33,175 bases of DNA from Lachnospiraceae bacterium. Lineage in GTDB: Bacteria; Bacillota; Clostridia; Lachnospirales; Lachnospiraceae. The notes under the pieces were generated by a model. It did no database searches. It was not told the origin of the DNA and was given only the letters and a program-made list of their open reading frames with translations. The DNA is taken from NCBI GenBank assembly GCA_024403375.1, contig JAKSRZ010000010.1, positions 1-33,175 of the forward strand, written 5' to 3'. Positions 24,287 through 31,911 of this stretch are shown piece after piece. How positions within the stretch are numbered: position 1 is the stretch's first letter; every line of letters starts with the position of its first letter. A program made the translations under genes and the position numbers.

Positions 24287-26755
24287 TTATAAAATTCTTT
24301 CAAACTGTTTCAATGCATTGTGGTTATACTCTTCATAGTCCACTTTCATGGGGCTTACCTGTCCGCTATAAAGCATATTCAGGCCCTTAACCAGTCCTTC
24401 TTCACTGTTTTCCACAAGCATACCCTTGTGCTTTTTGAAAAACTCTCTGGGACCCACAATATCGGTACTTACCACAGGAAGCCCTAAAATATCCGCTTCC
24501 GCAAGAACGAGTCCGAAGCCCTCATAAAATGAGCTCAGAATGAACGAATCACGTTGTTTAACAATAGGATATGGGTTAGCAATATCCTTAACAAGAACTA
24601 CCTTATCGGTAAGTTTAAGTTTCTTTATTTTATCCTGAGTAAGTTCGAAATAGTCAAAATTGGACACTCCGCCAATAATGATAAGGCGTGCATCATCATG
24701 TTCATCAGCAATCTTCTTAAATGCATCCAGCAATCTCAAATGTCCCTTTTCCGGTGAAAATCTGCCGATGCTTATAAACTTATGGCCTTTTGATGAAAGG
24801 ATGTTCTGAAGCTTCGCCTTACTCTGCCATACAACAGTATCCTCTCCAAATTCAATATCACGATTGGCTTTTTCCAGCACTGTTTTATAGTCAATAATAT
24901 TGTTGCAGACGCATATTCTTTTCTGACTTGCCCCAAGTTCCTTTGTGGAAGGTATAAGATCGTCTGTAACTACACAAACCTGATCATAGTGAGAATATGC
25001 ATATTTCAGGCCACTTTTTGAGATGTTCTTCTTGACCGCATTCTCCTGAACCATATCATTATGCACAAGAATTGCACTCTTCTGTTTCATAAGTGAAAAC
25101 AGAACAGTAGTCTCTTTCTCGTAGCCATTAAACTGAACAACCTGATCAATTCGTGCCTTATCAAAGGAACGGATAAGCTCCTTTCGTAAAGATTTTCCGT
25201 TCTTTCTCACGTAATAAGCGGTAGAAATAAGGTCCTTTACAAATATTTCTCTTCTGAAACGTTCCTTAAGCGTAAACATCTGGTTTCCCATCATGCAATA
25301 GAACGTATGGTTCTTTGCTATTTCCTTAAGGACTTCCTCGTTTCCTTCCATTTTTTCCGTTTTTATGACAATAACCAGATTACTGTCATCAGATTCCCAT
25401 GTTGCAAGGAGATTCTTCAGGCTCTGAGTTATTCCGTTTCTCGCAAGATTGCCTGCATATATAAATACATTTTTCTTTCCGTTATCGGGCACAGGCTTGG
25501 TAATCATGCCCTCTGACTTATTAAAGAAGACAAGATTTAAGAGTCGCTTTGTTGCATCTGCCCCCTCATAAGGACAATATGTATTTACAAATTCAGTATC
25601 ATCATAATTCTTTTCTGAACGCAGCTCTGCCAACAGTTCAGAAGGATTTCCGACCTTTGGGAAGGGCAGATCATCTATGTTCAGATACAAGCCTCTGTCC
25701 TTAAGGTAGTCCTCTTTGTCAAAGGTGAAGAGAACTATTTTTCTTCTTAACACGGCATAATCAAAGAAAACACTTGAATAGTCTGTTACAAGCATATCGC
25801 AGGCATTGAGGAATTCATATGTCTCATATTCCTCGGGGAATGCCTTTACGTGCTTAAAGCTTTTCATATCAATGCTGGACTTGGATACTGGATGAAGATT
25901 AATATAAAACTCTTCGTCCTCCTTAAGCATTCCATCGATCTGATAGAGGTAATACAAAAGAAAAGCATCGCTTTTAGCGGTTTTTCCTTCTGAGGCACTT
26001 CCTCTGAAGGTAGGCATATAGGCGTATACCCTTTTCCCGTTAAGCCCATGTTTCTCACGTATTTTCTTAGCTGACGCCTCATCGAAAAAGGCCTCGTTTC
26101 TCGGATAGCCTGAAATAACGCATGTGCTGCTTGTAAGATTTTCCACCATATAGTCGCTGACCATATGATCCATTGTATATTGGTTAGGATAAAGCAGATA
26201 ATCTGCAGCAATAAAGTTCTTCTGAGCATTTCCGATGGCCGAAAAACCTGTTTCCATCTTTCTTCCAAGACACTTCAACGGCGTTCCGTGCCATGTATTA
26301 AGATACACCTGTCCCTCTCTCTTAATCATCCAGGGCATAAATGTATTATCGTTAATAAGGTACTTGGCCGTTGCCAGAAGTCTGAAATACATATCTGATG
26401 AAAGAACCACCAGATTAACATTCTTTATTCCATGGCTGTTGAGAACACTTTTCATAAGTGCTTCCCGGCTGGCCGTGGTGGATAAATACAGCTTATAATC
26501 CTTAAATTCCGGTGCCGATGCCATGTATCGAATTACATAGAACACATTGCCATTAAGCTCAGTACCATGCTGAGACTCTATTAACACAGCCTTATCATCC
26601 AAGGGTAATGTGTCAATATAGTTAACATAGTTGTAACGCACTTTAAGATAGATATTTTCCTCATTATTGCGTTTTATCTGCTGAATGGTTTTATACGCCG
26701 ATTTTGCTCTTCGGTGATATGGCCAACGGGGGTCATAAGGTATAATCGTACCCAT
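24287..26755 (-). CDS. Fusion: CDP-glycerol glycerophosphotransferase-like plus GT4 (paralogue)
   Basis: An 822-aa protein with the same two-module plan as its downstream neighbour. N-terminal half (about 50-420): ESQHGTELNGN, YLNTWHGTPLKCLG with His156, AYMPTFRG, and TDYSS at 324-328 in LVTDYSSVFFDY. C-terminal half (about 430-822): NVFIYAGNLARNGITQSL, ILVHNDMV, FISIGRFSPEKGHLRLL and E-x7-E Glu745/Glu753 in EGFGLVLAE, then PVVSTDIVGPREF. It is first in the operon, with its own promoter. Sequence drift between the two halves and their counterparts suggests different sugar or polymer specificity. The start follows AAAGAGG. Confidence 0.87.
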   Translation of the reverse strand: MGTIIPYDPRWPYHRRAKSAYKTIQQIKRNNEENIYLKVRYNYVNYIDTLPLDDKAVLIESQHGTELNGNVFYVIRYMASAPEFKDYKLYLSTTASREALMKSVLNSHGIKNVNLVVLSSDMYFRLLATAKYLINDNTFMPWMIKREGQVYLNTWHGTPLKCLGRKMETGFSAIGNAQKNFIAADYLLYPNQYTMDHMVSDYMVENLTSSTCVISGYPRNEAFFDEASAKKIREKHGLNGKRVYAYMPTFRGSASEGKTAKSDAFLLYYLYQIDGMLKEDEEFYINLHPVSKSSIDMKSFKHVKAFPEEYETYEFLNACDMLVTDYSSVFFDYAVLRRKIVLFTFDKEDYLKDRGLYLNIDDLPFPKVGNPSELLAELRSEKNYDDTEFVNTYCPYEGADATKRLLNLVFFNKSEGMITKPVPDNGKKNVFIYAGNLARNGITQSLKNLLATWESDDSNLVIVIKTEKMEGNEEVLKEIAKNHTFYCMMGNQMFTLKERFRREIFVKDLISTAYYVRKNGKSLRKELIRSFDKARIDQVVQFNGYEKETTVLFSLMKQKSAILVHNDMVQENAVKKNISKSGLKYAYSHYDQVCVVTDDLIPSTKELGASQKRICVCNNIIDYKTVLEKANRDIEFGEDTVVWQSKAKLQNILSSKGHKFISIGRFSPEKGHLRLLDAFKKIADEHDDARLIIIGGVSNFDYFELTQDKIKKLKLTDKVVLVKDIANPYPIVKQRDSFILSSFYEGFGLVLAEADILGLPVVSTDIVGPREFFKKHKGMLVENSEEGLVKGLNMLYSGQVSPMKVDYEEYNHNALKQFERIL

Positions 26756-26790
26756 AATCTGCCTCTTTTATATACAAGCCATTGTGGCTC

Positions 26791-26814
26791 TTATTTTGTA
26801 GTTATACAAAATAA
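26791..26814 (-). promoter_or_regulatory. Inverted repeat at the transcript start of the surface-polymer operon
   Basis: TTATTTTGTA (26791-26800), GTTA, TACAAAATAA (26805-26814) is a perfect 10-bp inverted repeat directly downstream of the -10. A second small hairpin, AGCCA/TGGCT, follows at 26777-26789. It could be an operator or a 5'-end stabilising hairpin. There is no T-run after it on the minus strand, so it is not a normal terminator. Confidence 0.6.
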
Positions 26815-26843
26815 AGTATAGCAATTACTTGTATCTATTTCAA
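26815..26843 (-). promoter_or_regulatory. Promoter of the surface-polymer glycosyltransferase operon
   Basis: On the minus strand TTGAAA (26838-26843), a 17-base spacer and TATACT (26815-26820). The -35 lies in the last codons of the ABC permease gene. It precedes the 822-aa gene by about 60 bases. Confidence 0.72.
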
Positions 26844-28436
26844 GGGCTTCTTGATTACTATTCTATAGCAGATTAAGGCGATTATCACATAAATAACCGC
26901 AATCCCAAGCTGGATAATATTGCTGTTAATTGTAAAACTTCCGATTACTGCTGCTGCACCTGCTGCCATGGTTAAAAACATGTTTATCATTATATAAAAA
27001 CCAACTGCAGTTCCTTGTTTAATTACTTCAATCTCATTTTCCCACTCGAGCTTCATATGCTTGATTCCAAGTATCATTCCGAAAGATGTGGAGAACAGGC
27101 ACAGAGCTGTAACAAGAAGCACCTGAACAAGCCATGTTAATATGTCTGTTCTGAAACAGAAGCATAAGCAGCTTACACTGAACACAGAAAAAGGAACCTC
27201 AACATACAGATTGAAAAGCATCTTTCCTCTGTAAACATCAGCAGGTTTTATCGGCATGCTCTTGATAATCCAATAATTCTTGCCCTCCAGAGAAGGAGTA
27301 ACGCATGTTGTTGACATCATTCCTGTAAAGAAATAAATAACAAAAGGAATTGCCGGAACTATTTTTTCAGGCTCAATGGGTGCCCCCTGAAACAATGTTT
27401 CTATCACTTTGCTCGCAGGGAAAAACAGAGAGGCAACACCCATAATTACCACCATCAGCGGTCCGATTCCAAGATTTGTCATATATGTTACAGAGGCGAA
27501 AAGTCTTCTCACTTCCTTGATTGCAATACACCTTACCACGCTCTTTTTGCTGAATTTGATTTCACCCTTTGTTTTATGCACAGCGTTGGCAGAAAGTCTT
27601 GAGTTAAGCTTTTTATAAACCTTGGAAATGATTGTATAATATGCAACAAAAATCACTACTGATACAAGAATAATTGCTATCATAGCCAGAATGTTGCCAT
27701 CCACAATTGCCATTCTGAACCAATTTGCAGGGGGATAATAATTTCCCGTTGCGTCAGAGACACCTGAAATCTGTTCAAGTATCTCTTCTCCCTTAGAATC
27801 TCTGACTATGCTCTCAATGATAAAACGAATCATAAAGCTGAAAATAACAAGAGCAAAAATCAGTACAGTCTGAATCATCTTCTGAAAACGATTTCCGTGT
27901 CCGACGGAAGCCACAATACTTCCGATTGCTGATGCCAGAACCGTAGGGATAAGTGGCAGAAATAACGAGATAATCAGCCAGCAAGGATATACATAGAATG
28001 CAGGCTTTACTGAAAGTCCATAGCCCACCATCATGGAAACTGAAAGAGCATAAGGCAGTCCCAGCGACTTTATGTACATATACATAAACTTGCACGAAAT
28101 AATGGTTTTTATTTCAAACGGCATTGACATAAGCATGTCATATTCCTTGAAATTATACAAATAGCCATTACTTTTTAATAAAGTGAAAATGAACCCAACC
28201 GCAAACAACGAAATTACCGTAAGAGCAGGAATTGAATCACCCATTCCCATGGTTCCGACACCGTAAGACGATCCGGCACCATAAGCGATAATAAGCAGAT
28301 AAATCAGAGCATATCCCACAGCTGTGCCAATGATTTGTCCTCTCTTCTTTTTATCCTTTGAATATTTAAGAGTATTTAAGGAGCTTGTGGCCTTGAACAT
28401 CGTCCCAAGCAACAACATTGCCTTACTGTTTTTCAT
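26835..28436 (-). CDS. ABC-2-like transporter permease
   Basis: A 533-aa integral membrane protein with about 12 predicted transmembrane helices, probably the full membrane part of the exporter powered by the upstream ATPase. Seen: hydrophobic blocks such as IIGTAVGYALIYLLIIAYG, ALTVISLFAVGFIFTLL and AVIGSFTINSNIIQLGIAVI, and the cytosolic loop LLKSNGYLYNFKEYDMLMSMP, which is characteristic of large Firmicutes ABC-2 type permeases. The start at 28436 overlaps the ATPase gene by 14 bases and has GGAGG six bases upstream, so a longer reading is rejected. The substrate is unknown. Confidence 0.87.
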   Translation of the reverse strand: MKNSKAMLLLGTMFKATSSLNTLKYSKDKKKRGQIIGTAVGYALIYLLIIAYGAGSSYGVGTMGMGDSIPALTVISLFAVGFIFTLLKSNGYLYNFKEYDMLMSMPFEIKTIISCKFMYMYIKSLGLPYALSVSMMVGYGLSVKPAFYVYPCWLIISLFLPLIPTVLASAIGSIVASVGHGNRFQKMIQTVLIFALVIFSFMIRFIIESIVRDSKGEEILEQISGVSDATGNYYPPANWFRMAIVDGNILAMIAIILVSVVIFVAYYTIISKVYKKLNSRLSANAVHKTKGEIKFSKKSVVRCIAIKEVRRLFASVTYMTNLGIGPLMVVIMGVASLFFPASKVIETLFQGAPIEPEKIVPAIPFVIYFFTGMMSTTCVTPSLEGKNYWIIKSMPIKPADVYRGKMLFNLYVEVPFSVFSVSCLCFCFRTDILTWLVQVLLVTALCLFSTSFGMILGIKHMKLEWENEIEVIKQGTAVGFYIMINMFLTMAAGAAAVIGSFTINSNIIQLGIAVIYVIIALICYRIVIKKPLK

Positions 28437-29139
28437 TAGCAACCTCCATAAATACTTCCTCAAGTGACTGATCACCAATAAGTTCCTCTGTATTACCGCA
28501 GGCAATTATCTTACCCTTCTTAATAATGGCAACCTTGTTGCAAAGCTTTTCTGCCACATCAAGAACATGAGTTGAGAAGAAAATTGATGTTCCCTTTTCA
28601 CACATCTCATGCATACTCTTTTTAAGAGTAAATGTTGCCTTAGGATCAAGACCAACAAAGGGCTCATCCAACACAAGCAATTTAGGCTCATGAATAAGTG
28701 CACTGATAATCGCAACCTTCTGCTTCATACCATGTGAATAGGATGAAATCTGATCCCTGAGAGCCTCAAAAATCTCAAACTCATCAGCGAACTTCTTAAT
28801 ACGCACAGCACGCTCCTGCTCCGATACCCCGTACACATCCGCAACAAAATTCAGATACTGAATACCCGTAAGATTCTCATAAAGGTCCGGATTATCAGGA
28901 ATATAAGCCATGATTTTTTTACATTCCATGGGCTCATCCTTAACAGAATGCCCATTTATAAGAATTTCTCCCTCATCAAAATCAAGCACACCAACAACCG
29001 CCTTAATAGTCGTACTCTTACCGGCACCATTGTGACCAATAAATCCAAAAATATCTCCATCCTCAACTGTAAGACTTACATTATCACATGCCTTCTTGCC
29101 TTCACCATATACCTTTGTGTAATTCAATATTTCTAACAT
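28423..29139 (-). CDS. ABC transporter ATP-binding protein
   Basis: A 238-aa ABC ATPase. Seen: Walker A GHNGAGKST with Lys41, Q-loop region IMAYIPDNPDLYENLTG, signature YSHGMKQK in place of LSGGQ, Walker B LLVLDEPFVGLDP and the H-loop FFSTHVLDVAEK. The pattern is that of ABC-2 exporters with a separate permease. It is the first gene of a two-gene operon overlapping the permease by 14 bases, with a strong promoter and a doubled palindrome upstream. The start has ACGGAGG before the ATG. Confidence 0.94.
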   Translation of the reverse strand: MLEILNYTKVYGEGKKACDNVSLTVEDGDIFGFIGHNGAGKSTTIKAVVGVLDFDEGEILINGHSVKDEPMECKKIMAYIPDNPDLYENLTGIQYLNFVADVYGVSEQERAVRIKKFADEFEIFEALRDQISSYSHGMKQKVAIISALIHEPKLLVLDEPFVGLDPKATFTLKKSMHEMCEKGTSIFFSTHVLDVAEKLCNKVAIIKKGKIIACGNTEELIGDQSLEEVFMEVANEKQ

Positions 29140-29170
29140 AATAACCTCCGTTATATTGATCGCATTTTTA

Positions 29171-29209
29171 TGATATCAAAATGATATCACCATAATATAA
29201 ACTTGTCAA
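29171..29209 (-). promoter_or_regulatory. Promoter of the ABC operon with doubled TGATATCA operator
   Basis: On the minus strand TTGACA (29204-29209), a 17-base spacer and TATCAT (29181-29186) with a TGA extended -10. Two copies of the palindrome TGATATCA (29171-29178 and 29182-29189), three bases apart, cover the -10. This is the geometry of a repressor site. No GntR or other regulator gene is adjacent. Confidence 0.78.
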
Positions 29210-29280
29210 GAGGCATGCAAGAAAGTTTCTTTCGCCAACTAAAATAAGACACGCGCCCAAAAGGTCGCGGTCATGACACA

Positions 29281-29422
29281 GTTCCGCGAGGTCTATATAC
29301 CGAAAAATGCCCGGCGACCTCGCCACGAGGTCGCCAGTGAAAGATGCGAGGTATAGATACCGACAAGCTTCCGGCGACCTCGCTGCGAGGTCGCTGCAGG
29401 AAAATGCGAGGTAAAGATACCG
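29281..29422. repeat. 60-bp tandem repeat with internal palindromes
   Basis: Units begin at 29281, 29341 and 29401 with an exact 60-base period; the third is cut after 22 bases. Units 1 and 2 agree at 45 of 60 positions. Conserved parts are GCGAGGT with ATACCG (29286, 29346, 29406) and the palindrome GCGACCTCG-nnn-CGAGGTCGC (about 29314-29334 and 29374-29394). The middle unit has 35 G+C of 60, well above its surroundings. GCGAGGT can also pair with the ACCTCGC arm, giving alternative folds. A fragment with GGTCGCGG lies just left at 29263. Bases 29210-29280 and 29423-29447 show nothing else to me; no gene is present in 29140-29487. Confidence 0.9.
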
Positions 29423-29447
29423 CGTCCGCCCCTACAAACCCTCGCAC

Positions 29448-29479
29448 TAAAAAAGCTATGCGGTATATTTCCGCATAGC
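29448..29479 (-). terminator. Terminator of the ClpX-like operon
   Basis: A perfect 9-bp stem (29455-29463 and 29471-29479, loop of 7) is followed on the minus strand by six T (29449-29454). It begins 9 bases after the stop of the 301-aa gene. Confidence 0.9.
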
Positions 29480-29487
29480 CTGGGTTG

Positions 29488-30393
29488 TTAAAATATTCCG
29501 GGTAGTTTTCCTGCTAGTACTTTTTCTGCCTGTTCTTCCATTTTTCTGTAGTCAGTTCTGAAGTGTGATACAGAATAGTAGTTCCAGCTATCCAGCATTT
29601 CTTTTGTTCTATTATCATCAAGCATGGTTGTTACTCTGAGTCTTGTGTCTCCATCCAAGGGTTTAAGCACTGCAACAAGTTCTTCGGCAGTCAGGTTTTG
29701 TATCAGTTTCTTCAATGCCTCGTCGCTAAGGTTTGTGAAGGTCTCGTTCATACAAGCCAGAATCAGTGAATTCTGGGGGCTTATTTTCTGGTTTTTAAGG
29801 AACCAGACCGGGATAATGGGCTTTTCCTCTTCTTCTATGACAAAATCGTCATCGAAATCATCATCCTCTTCCATTTCTTTTCTCTCTTTTTCAATAATCG
29901 CTTTCCAGTCTTCAGAACAGTAATTATGTTCAATCCACAGTGGAAGGGAGCTTAGTAGTGTATGTTCAATTGTAGTTTTTCGTTTTCCTTCTGAAATCAT
30001 CTGGATGCCGGCTGCCACAAGCCAGTAGTCTCTTGCTTCTCGAACTGCAAACTCCACTGTCTCTTCGCATCGTAATGCCAACTGATTTTCCAGGTCTTCC
30101 GTGCTCTCTTCATCAAGCAATCTGGCTATGGCATAGGTCATTATTGCCTCATTTTCCAGGACTTTATTAATTGCATTCCATTCATCGTCGTCTCCGGAGG
30201 TTATTTTTTCCCTTTCCTCCACCGGCTTAAGTAATTCTTTGAGAGCCATAAGGCCCTTTTCATCCGCTATCTTTTTGATAGAAGTGATGCATTCTATTAT
30301 CTCAAGTTCTCTGGCATAGTTACAAACTTTATTCAGGCTACTATCTGTAATTGCACGACTTATCTCTTTTCCGATTGCCATCAGTTGTTCCAT
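29488..30393 (-). CDS. Unknown protein with acidic linker and FliG-C-like C-terminus
   Basis: A 301-aa soluble protein that I do not recognise as a named family. Seen: a mostly helical N-terminal region (1-165); a strongly acidic stretch (about 172-192, EEDDDFDDDFVIEEEEKP); then residues about 214-301, with FTNLSDEALKKLIQNL, TAEELVAVLKPLDGDTRLRV, TTMLDDNRTKEMLDSW and a charged terminal helix. This order resembles the C-terminal domain of the flagellar rotor protein FliG (LDDRxLQxVLR, LAxALKGA, xxNMSxRxxxML). No flagellar gene is nearby. It follows the ClpX-like ATPase by 21 bases and shares its terminator, so the two probably work together; an adaptor or substrate role is inference. GGAGG precedes the start. 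Confidence 0.7.
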   Translation of the reverse strand: MEQLMAIGKEISRAITDSSLNKVCNYARELEIIECITSIKKIADEKGLMALKELLKPVEEREKITSGDDDEWNAINKVLENEAIMTYAIARLLDEESTEDLENQLALRCEETVEFAVREARDYWLVAAGIQMISEGKRKTTIEHTLLSSLPLWIEHNYCSEDWKAIIEKERKEMEEDDDFDDDFVIEEEEKPIIPVWFLKNQKISPQNSLILACMNETFTNLSDEALKKLIQNLTAEELVAVLKPLDGDTRLRVTTMLDDNRTKEMLDSWNYYSVSHFRTDYRKMEEQAEKVLAGKLPGIF

Positions 30394-30414
30394 GGTCCAC
30401 CTCCGGATTTTTTG

Positions 30415-31788
30415 TTAACAACACTCCAACATTTCCTGCCATTTAGGCGAAATGGCGACGTCCCTCACCTCCAGTTCTGTTCTGTCGCCATGTATTTTTA
30501 TACAATAAGTTCCGCTTTCCAACGGATTTTCTTCAATCTTCATACCCACGGGAGCAATTATGCCCCAGACCTTATTTTTTAGGCATCTGCATCCGAAGCA
30601 GCTCTTCGTGTACTCTTGAAAGAAGTAGTCTATAGCCTCTTCATCCAGTTCGATAAAGCAGTCCAGCTGGCGAGCGTATTCGTCTGTATATCTTTTAACG
30701 ATGGTGCCCACTGTGTCTCTATCAAGCTTTTTTAAGTTGATGAAAGTAGAAAATCGTCCCAGAAATTCCGGCATTGTACCGTATTCCAGCAGGTCCTCTG
30801 CTGATATGTCCGCCATTTCGGGTTCGTATTCTTCATAGGCTTCGCTTGTAAAGCCTATTCCTCTGGATTTTGCCAGTTCTTTTCTTGCTTTTTCCATTCT
30901 GATATGCTGAAAAGCGCCGGAGGCTATGAAGAGTGTATTGTTTGTATCGATGGATTTGCCATCTTTACGTTCAAATTCGGTACCTTCCAAAATCGTCAGC
31001 AGCTGGCCCTGAATGTCGTGGCTTACGTTATCACCGGCCGAGGTATGTCTGGGTGTTAATGATTTGTCCACCTCATCAAGCACCACAATTCCGATGCCAT
31101 TGGTTTTGGCCGCAAACAGCGGAGCAAAAAACTCGTCGGTATTTTTTCCTGAGAAGCCCTCAGTTGTGAGTTTTGTCGTATCAAGCTGTATTATGGGAAT
31201 CACTCCGATTTCTTTATTGAGTATTTCCTTTATTACGCGGTATGTTTCGGTCTTACCACAACCGCTGGGAGCAACAACCATGGCGTTCTGCTTGATTCTG
31301 CTTCCTGAAGCAAGTCCCTTAAGCCACATGAACACGTTGTATGTTATCTGATTCAGATTTGGCTGTCCCAGCACCTTTTCGTTCACTTTTCTGTTGAATT
31401 CCGCATAAGCGTTTTTCTTTTCTACGAAAGCTCTGATTTTGTCAATCAGTGAATTTTCACTTTTATTGTCGTCTTTTGAGTTTTCCAGAAGCGTGTGCTT
31501 TTCTGAGAAATACTGAGCCAAAGGCATCTTTTCTTCGCCACTCTTAAGCGTTACCTTGCGTGCCCCTTTCCCATCAGCGAGCACCAGCTTTTCGAGAGCG
31601 TATCTGTACTCCAGCTGTTCCTGATCATCAGATACGCATCTGATCTTTTTAATCACCAGATAATTACCAGGATTTTCCACCGCCTCATTAAAGTCCTGCG
31701 TGTTCTGCATAATGAAGCTTTCAAAAGCCCTCTGGGTGAGAAAAGCTTCCTTTGTCATAAAAGTTTTCAGTTTGAACTCGTAAACCAT
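30415..31788 (-). CDS. ClpX-like AAA+ ATPase with non-ClpX N-terminal domain
   Basis: A 457-aa AAA+ unfoldase-type ATPase. Residues 1-125 are a domain I do not recognise, without the four-cysteine zinc domain of ClpX. From about 135 the sequence follows ClpX: Walker A APSGCGKT (Lys179), pore loop GFSG with Phe212 where ClpX has GYVG, Walker B VVLDEVDK (Asp238/Glu239), SHDIQGQLLTILEGT, TLFIASGAF, an IGF tripeptide at 311-313, MPEFLGRF with the arginine finger region, and a degenerate sensor-2 GCRCLKNKV (ClpX GARGLR). In ClpX the IGF loop docks on ClpP, so this protein is predicted to feed ClpP or to act alone as an unfoldase. The start follows GGAGGAG. It is the first gene of the operon with the 301-aa protein. 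Confidence 0.85.
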   Translation of the reverse strand: MVYEFKLKTFMTKEAFLTQRAFESFIMQNTQDFNEAVENPGNYLVIKKIRCVSDDQEQLEYRYALEKLVLADGKGARKVTLKSGEEKMPLAQYFSEKHTLLENSKDDNKSENSLIDKIRAFVEKKNAYAEFNRKVNEKVLGQPNLNQITYNVFMWLKGLASGSRIKQNAMVVAPSGCGKTETYRVIKEILNKEIGVIPIIQLDTTKLTTEGFSGKNTDEFFAPLFAAKTNGIGIVVLDEVDKSLTPRHTSAGDNVSHDIQGQLLTILEGTEFERKDGKSIDTNNTLFIASGAFQHIRMEKARKELAKSRGIGFTSEAYEEYEPEMADISAEDLLEYGTMPEFLGRFSTFINLKKLDRDTVGTIVKRYTDEYARQLDCFIELDEEAIDYFFQEYTKSCFGCRCLKNKVWGIIAPVGMKIEENPLESGTYCIKIHGDRTELEVRDVAISPKWQEMLECC

Positions 31789-31830
31789 ATTTTCTCCTCC
31801 GTTTATTCCAGCTTTCAGCCTGCTCGATAT

Positions 31831-31859
31831 ATTATAGCCCCATGTGGGACTTTGTTAAA
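31831..31859 (-). promoter_or_regulatory. Promoter of the ClpX-like operon
   Basis: On the minus strand a consensus TATAAT (31831-31836), a 17-base spacer and a weak TTTAAC (31854-31859). The spacer contains CCCA-CA-TGGG, a short inverted repeat that could bind a regulator. Confidence 0.62.
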
Positions 31860-31872
31860 TAAACCATAGGTA

Positions 31873-31897
31873 TAAAAAAGAAGCCGTTTCCGGCTTC
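31873..31897 (-). terminator. Terminator after aguB
   Basis: A 7-bp stem (31880-31886 and 31891-31897) with tetraloop is followed on the minus strand by six T and then AT. It begins 15 bases after the aguB stop. Confidence 0.88.
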
Positions 31898-31911
31898 CGT
31901 AAAAAAGTGTG

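Noticed and set aside
21740..26755. Assembly artefact duplicating one gene
   Set aside because: The two fusion proteins share architecture but differ at most positions, so they are diverged paralogues.
29281..29422. CRISPR array
   Set aside because: The 60-bp units abut without unique spacers, only about two and a third units exist, and no cas gene is present.
30933..31351. Plus-strand open frames opposite the ClpX-like gene
   Set aside because: They lie wholly within the ATPase coding region, have no ribosome binding site and match no family.
30415..31788. Canonical ClpX
   Set aside because: There is no N-terminal four-cysteine zinc domain, and sensor 2 and the pore loop differ from the strict ClpX consensus.
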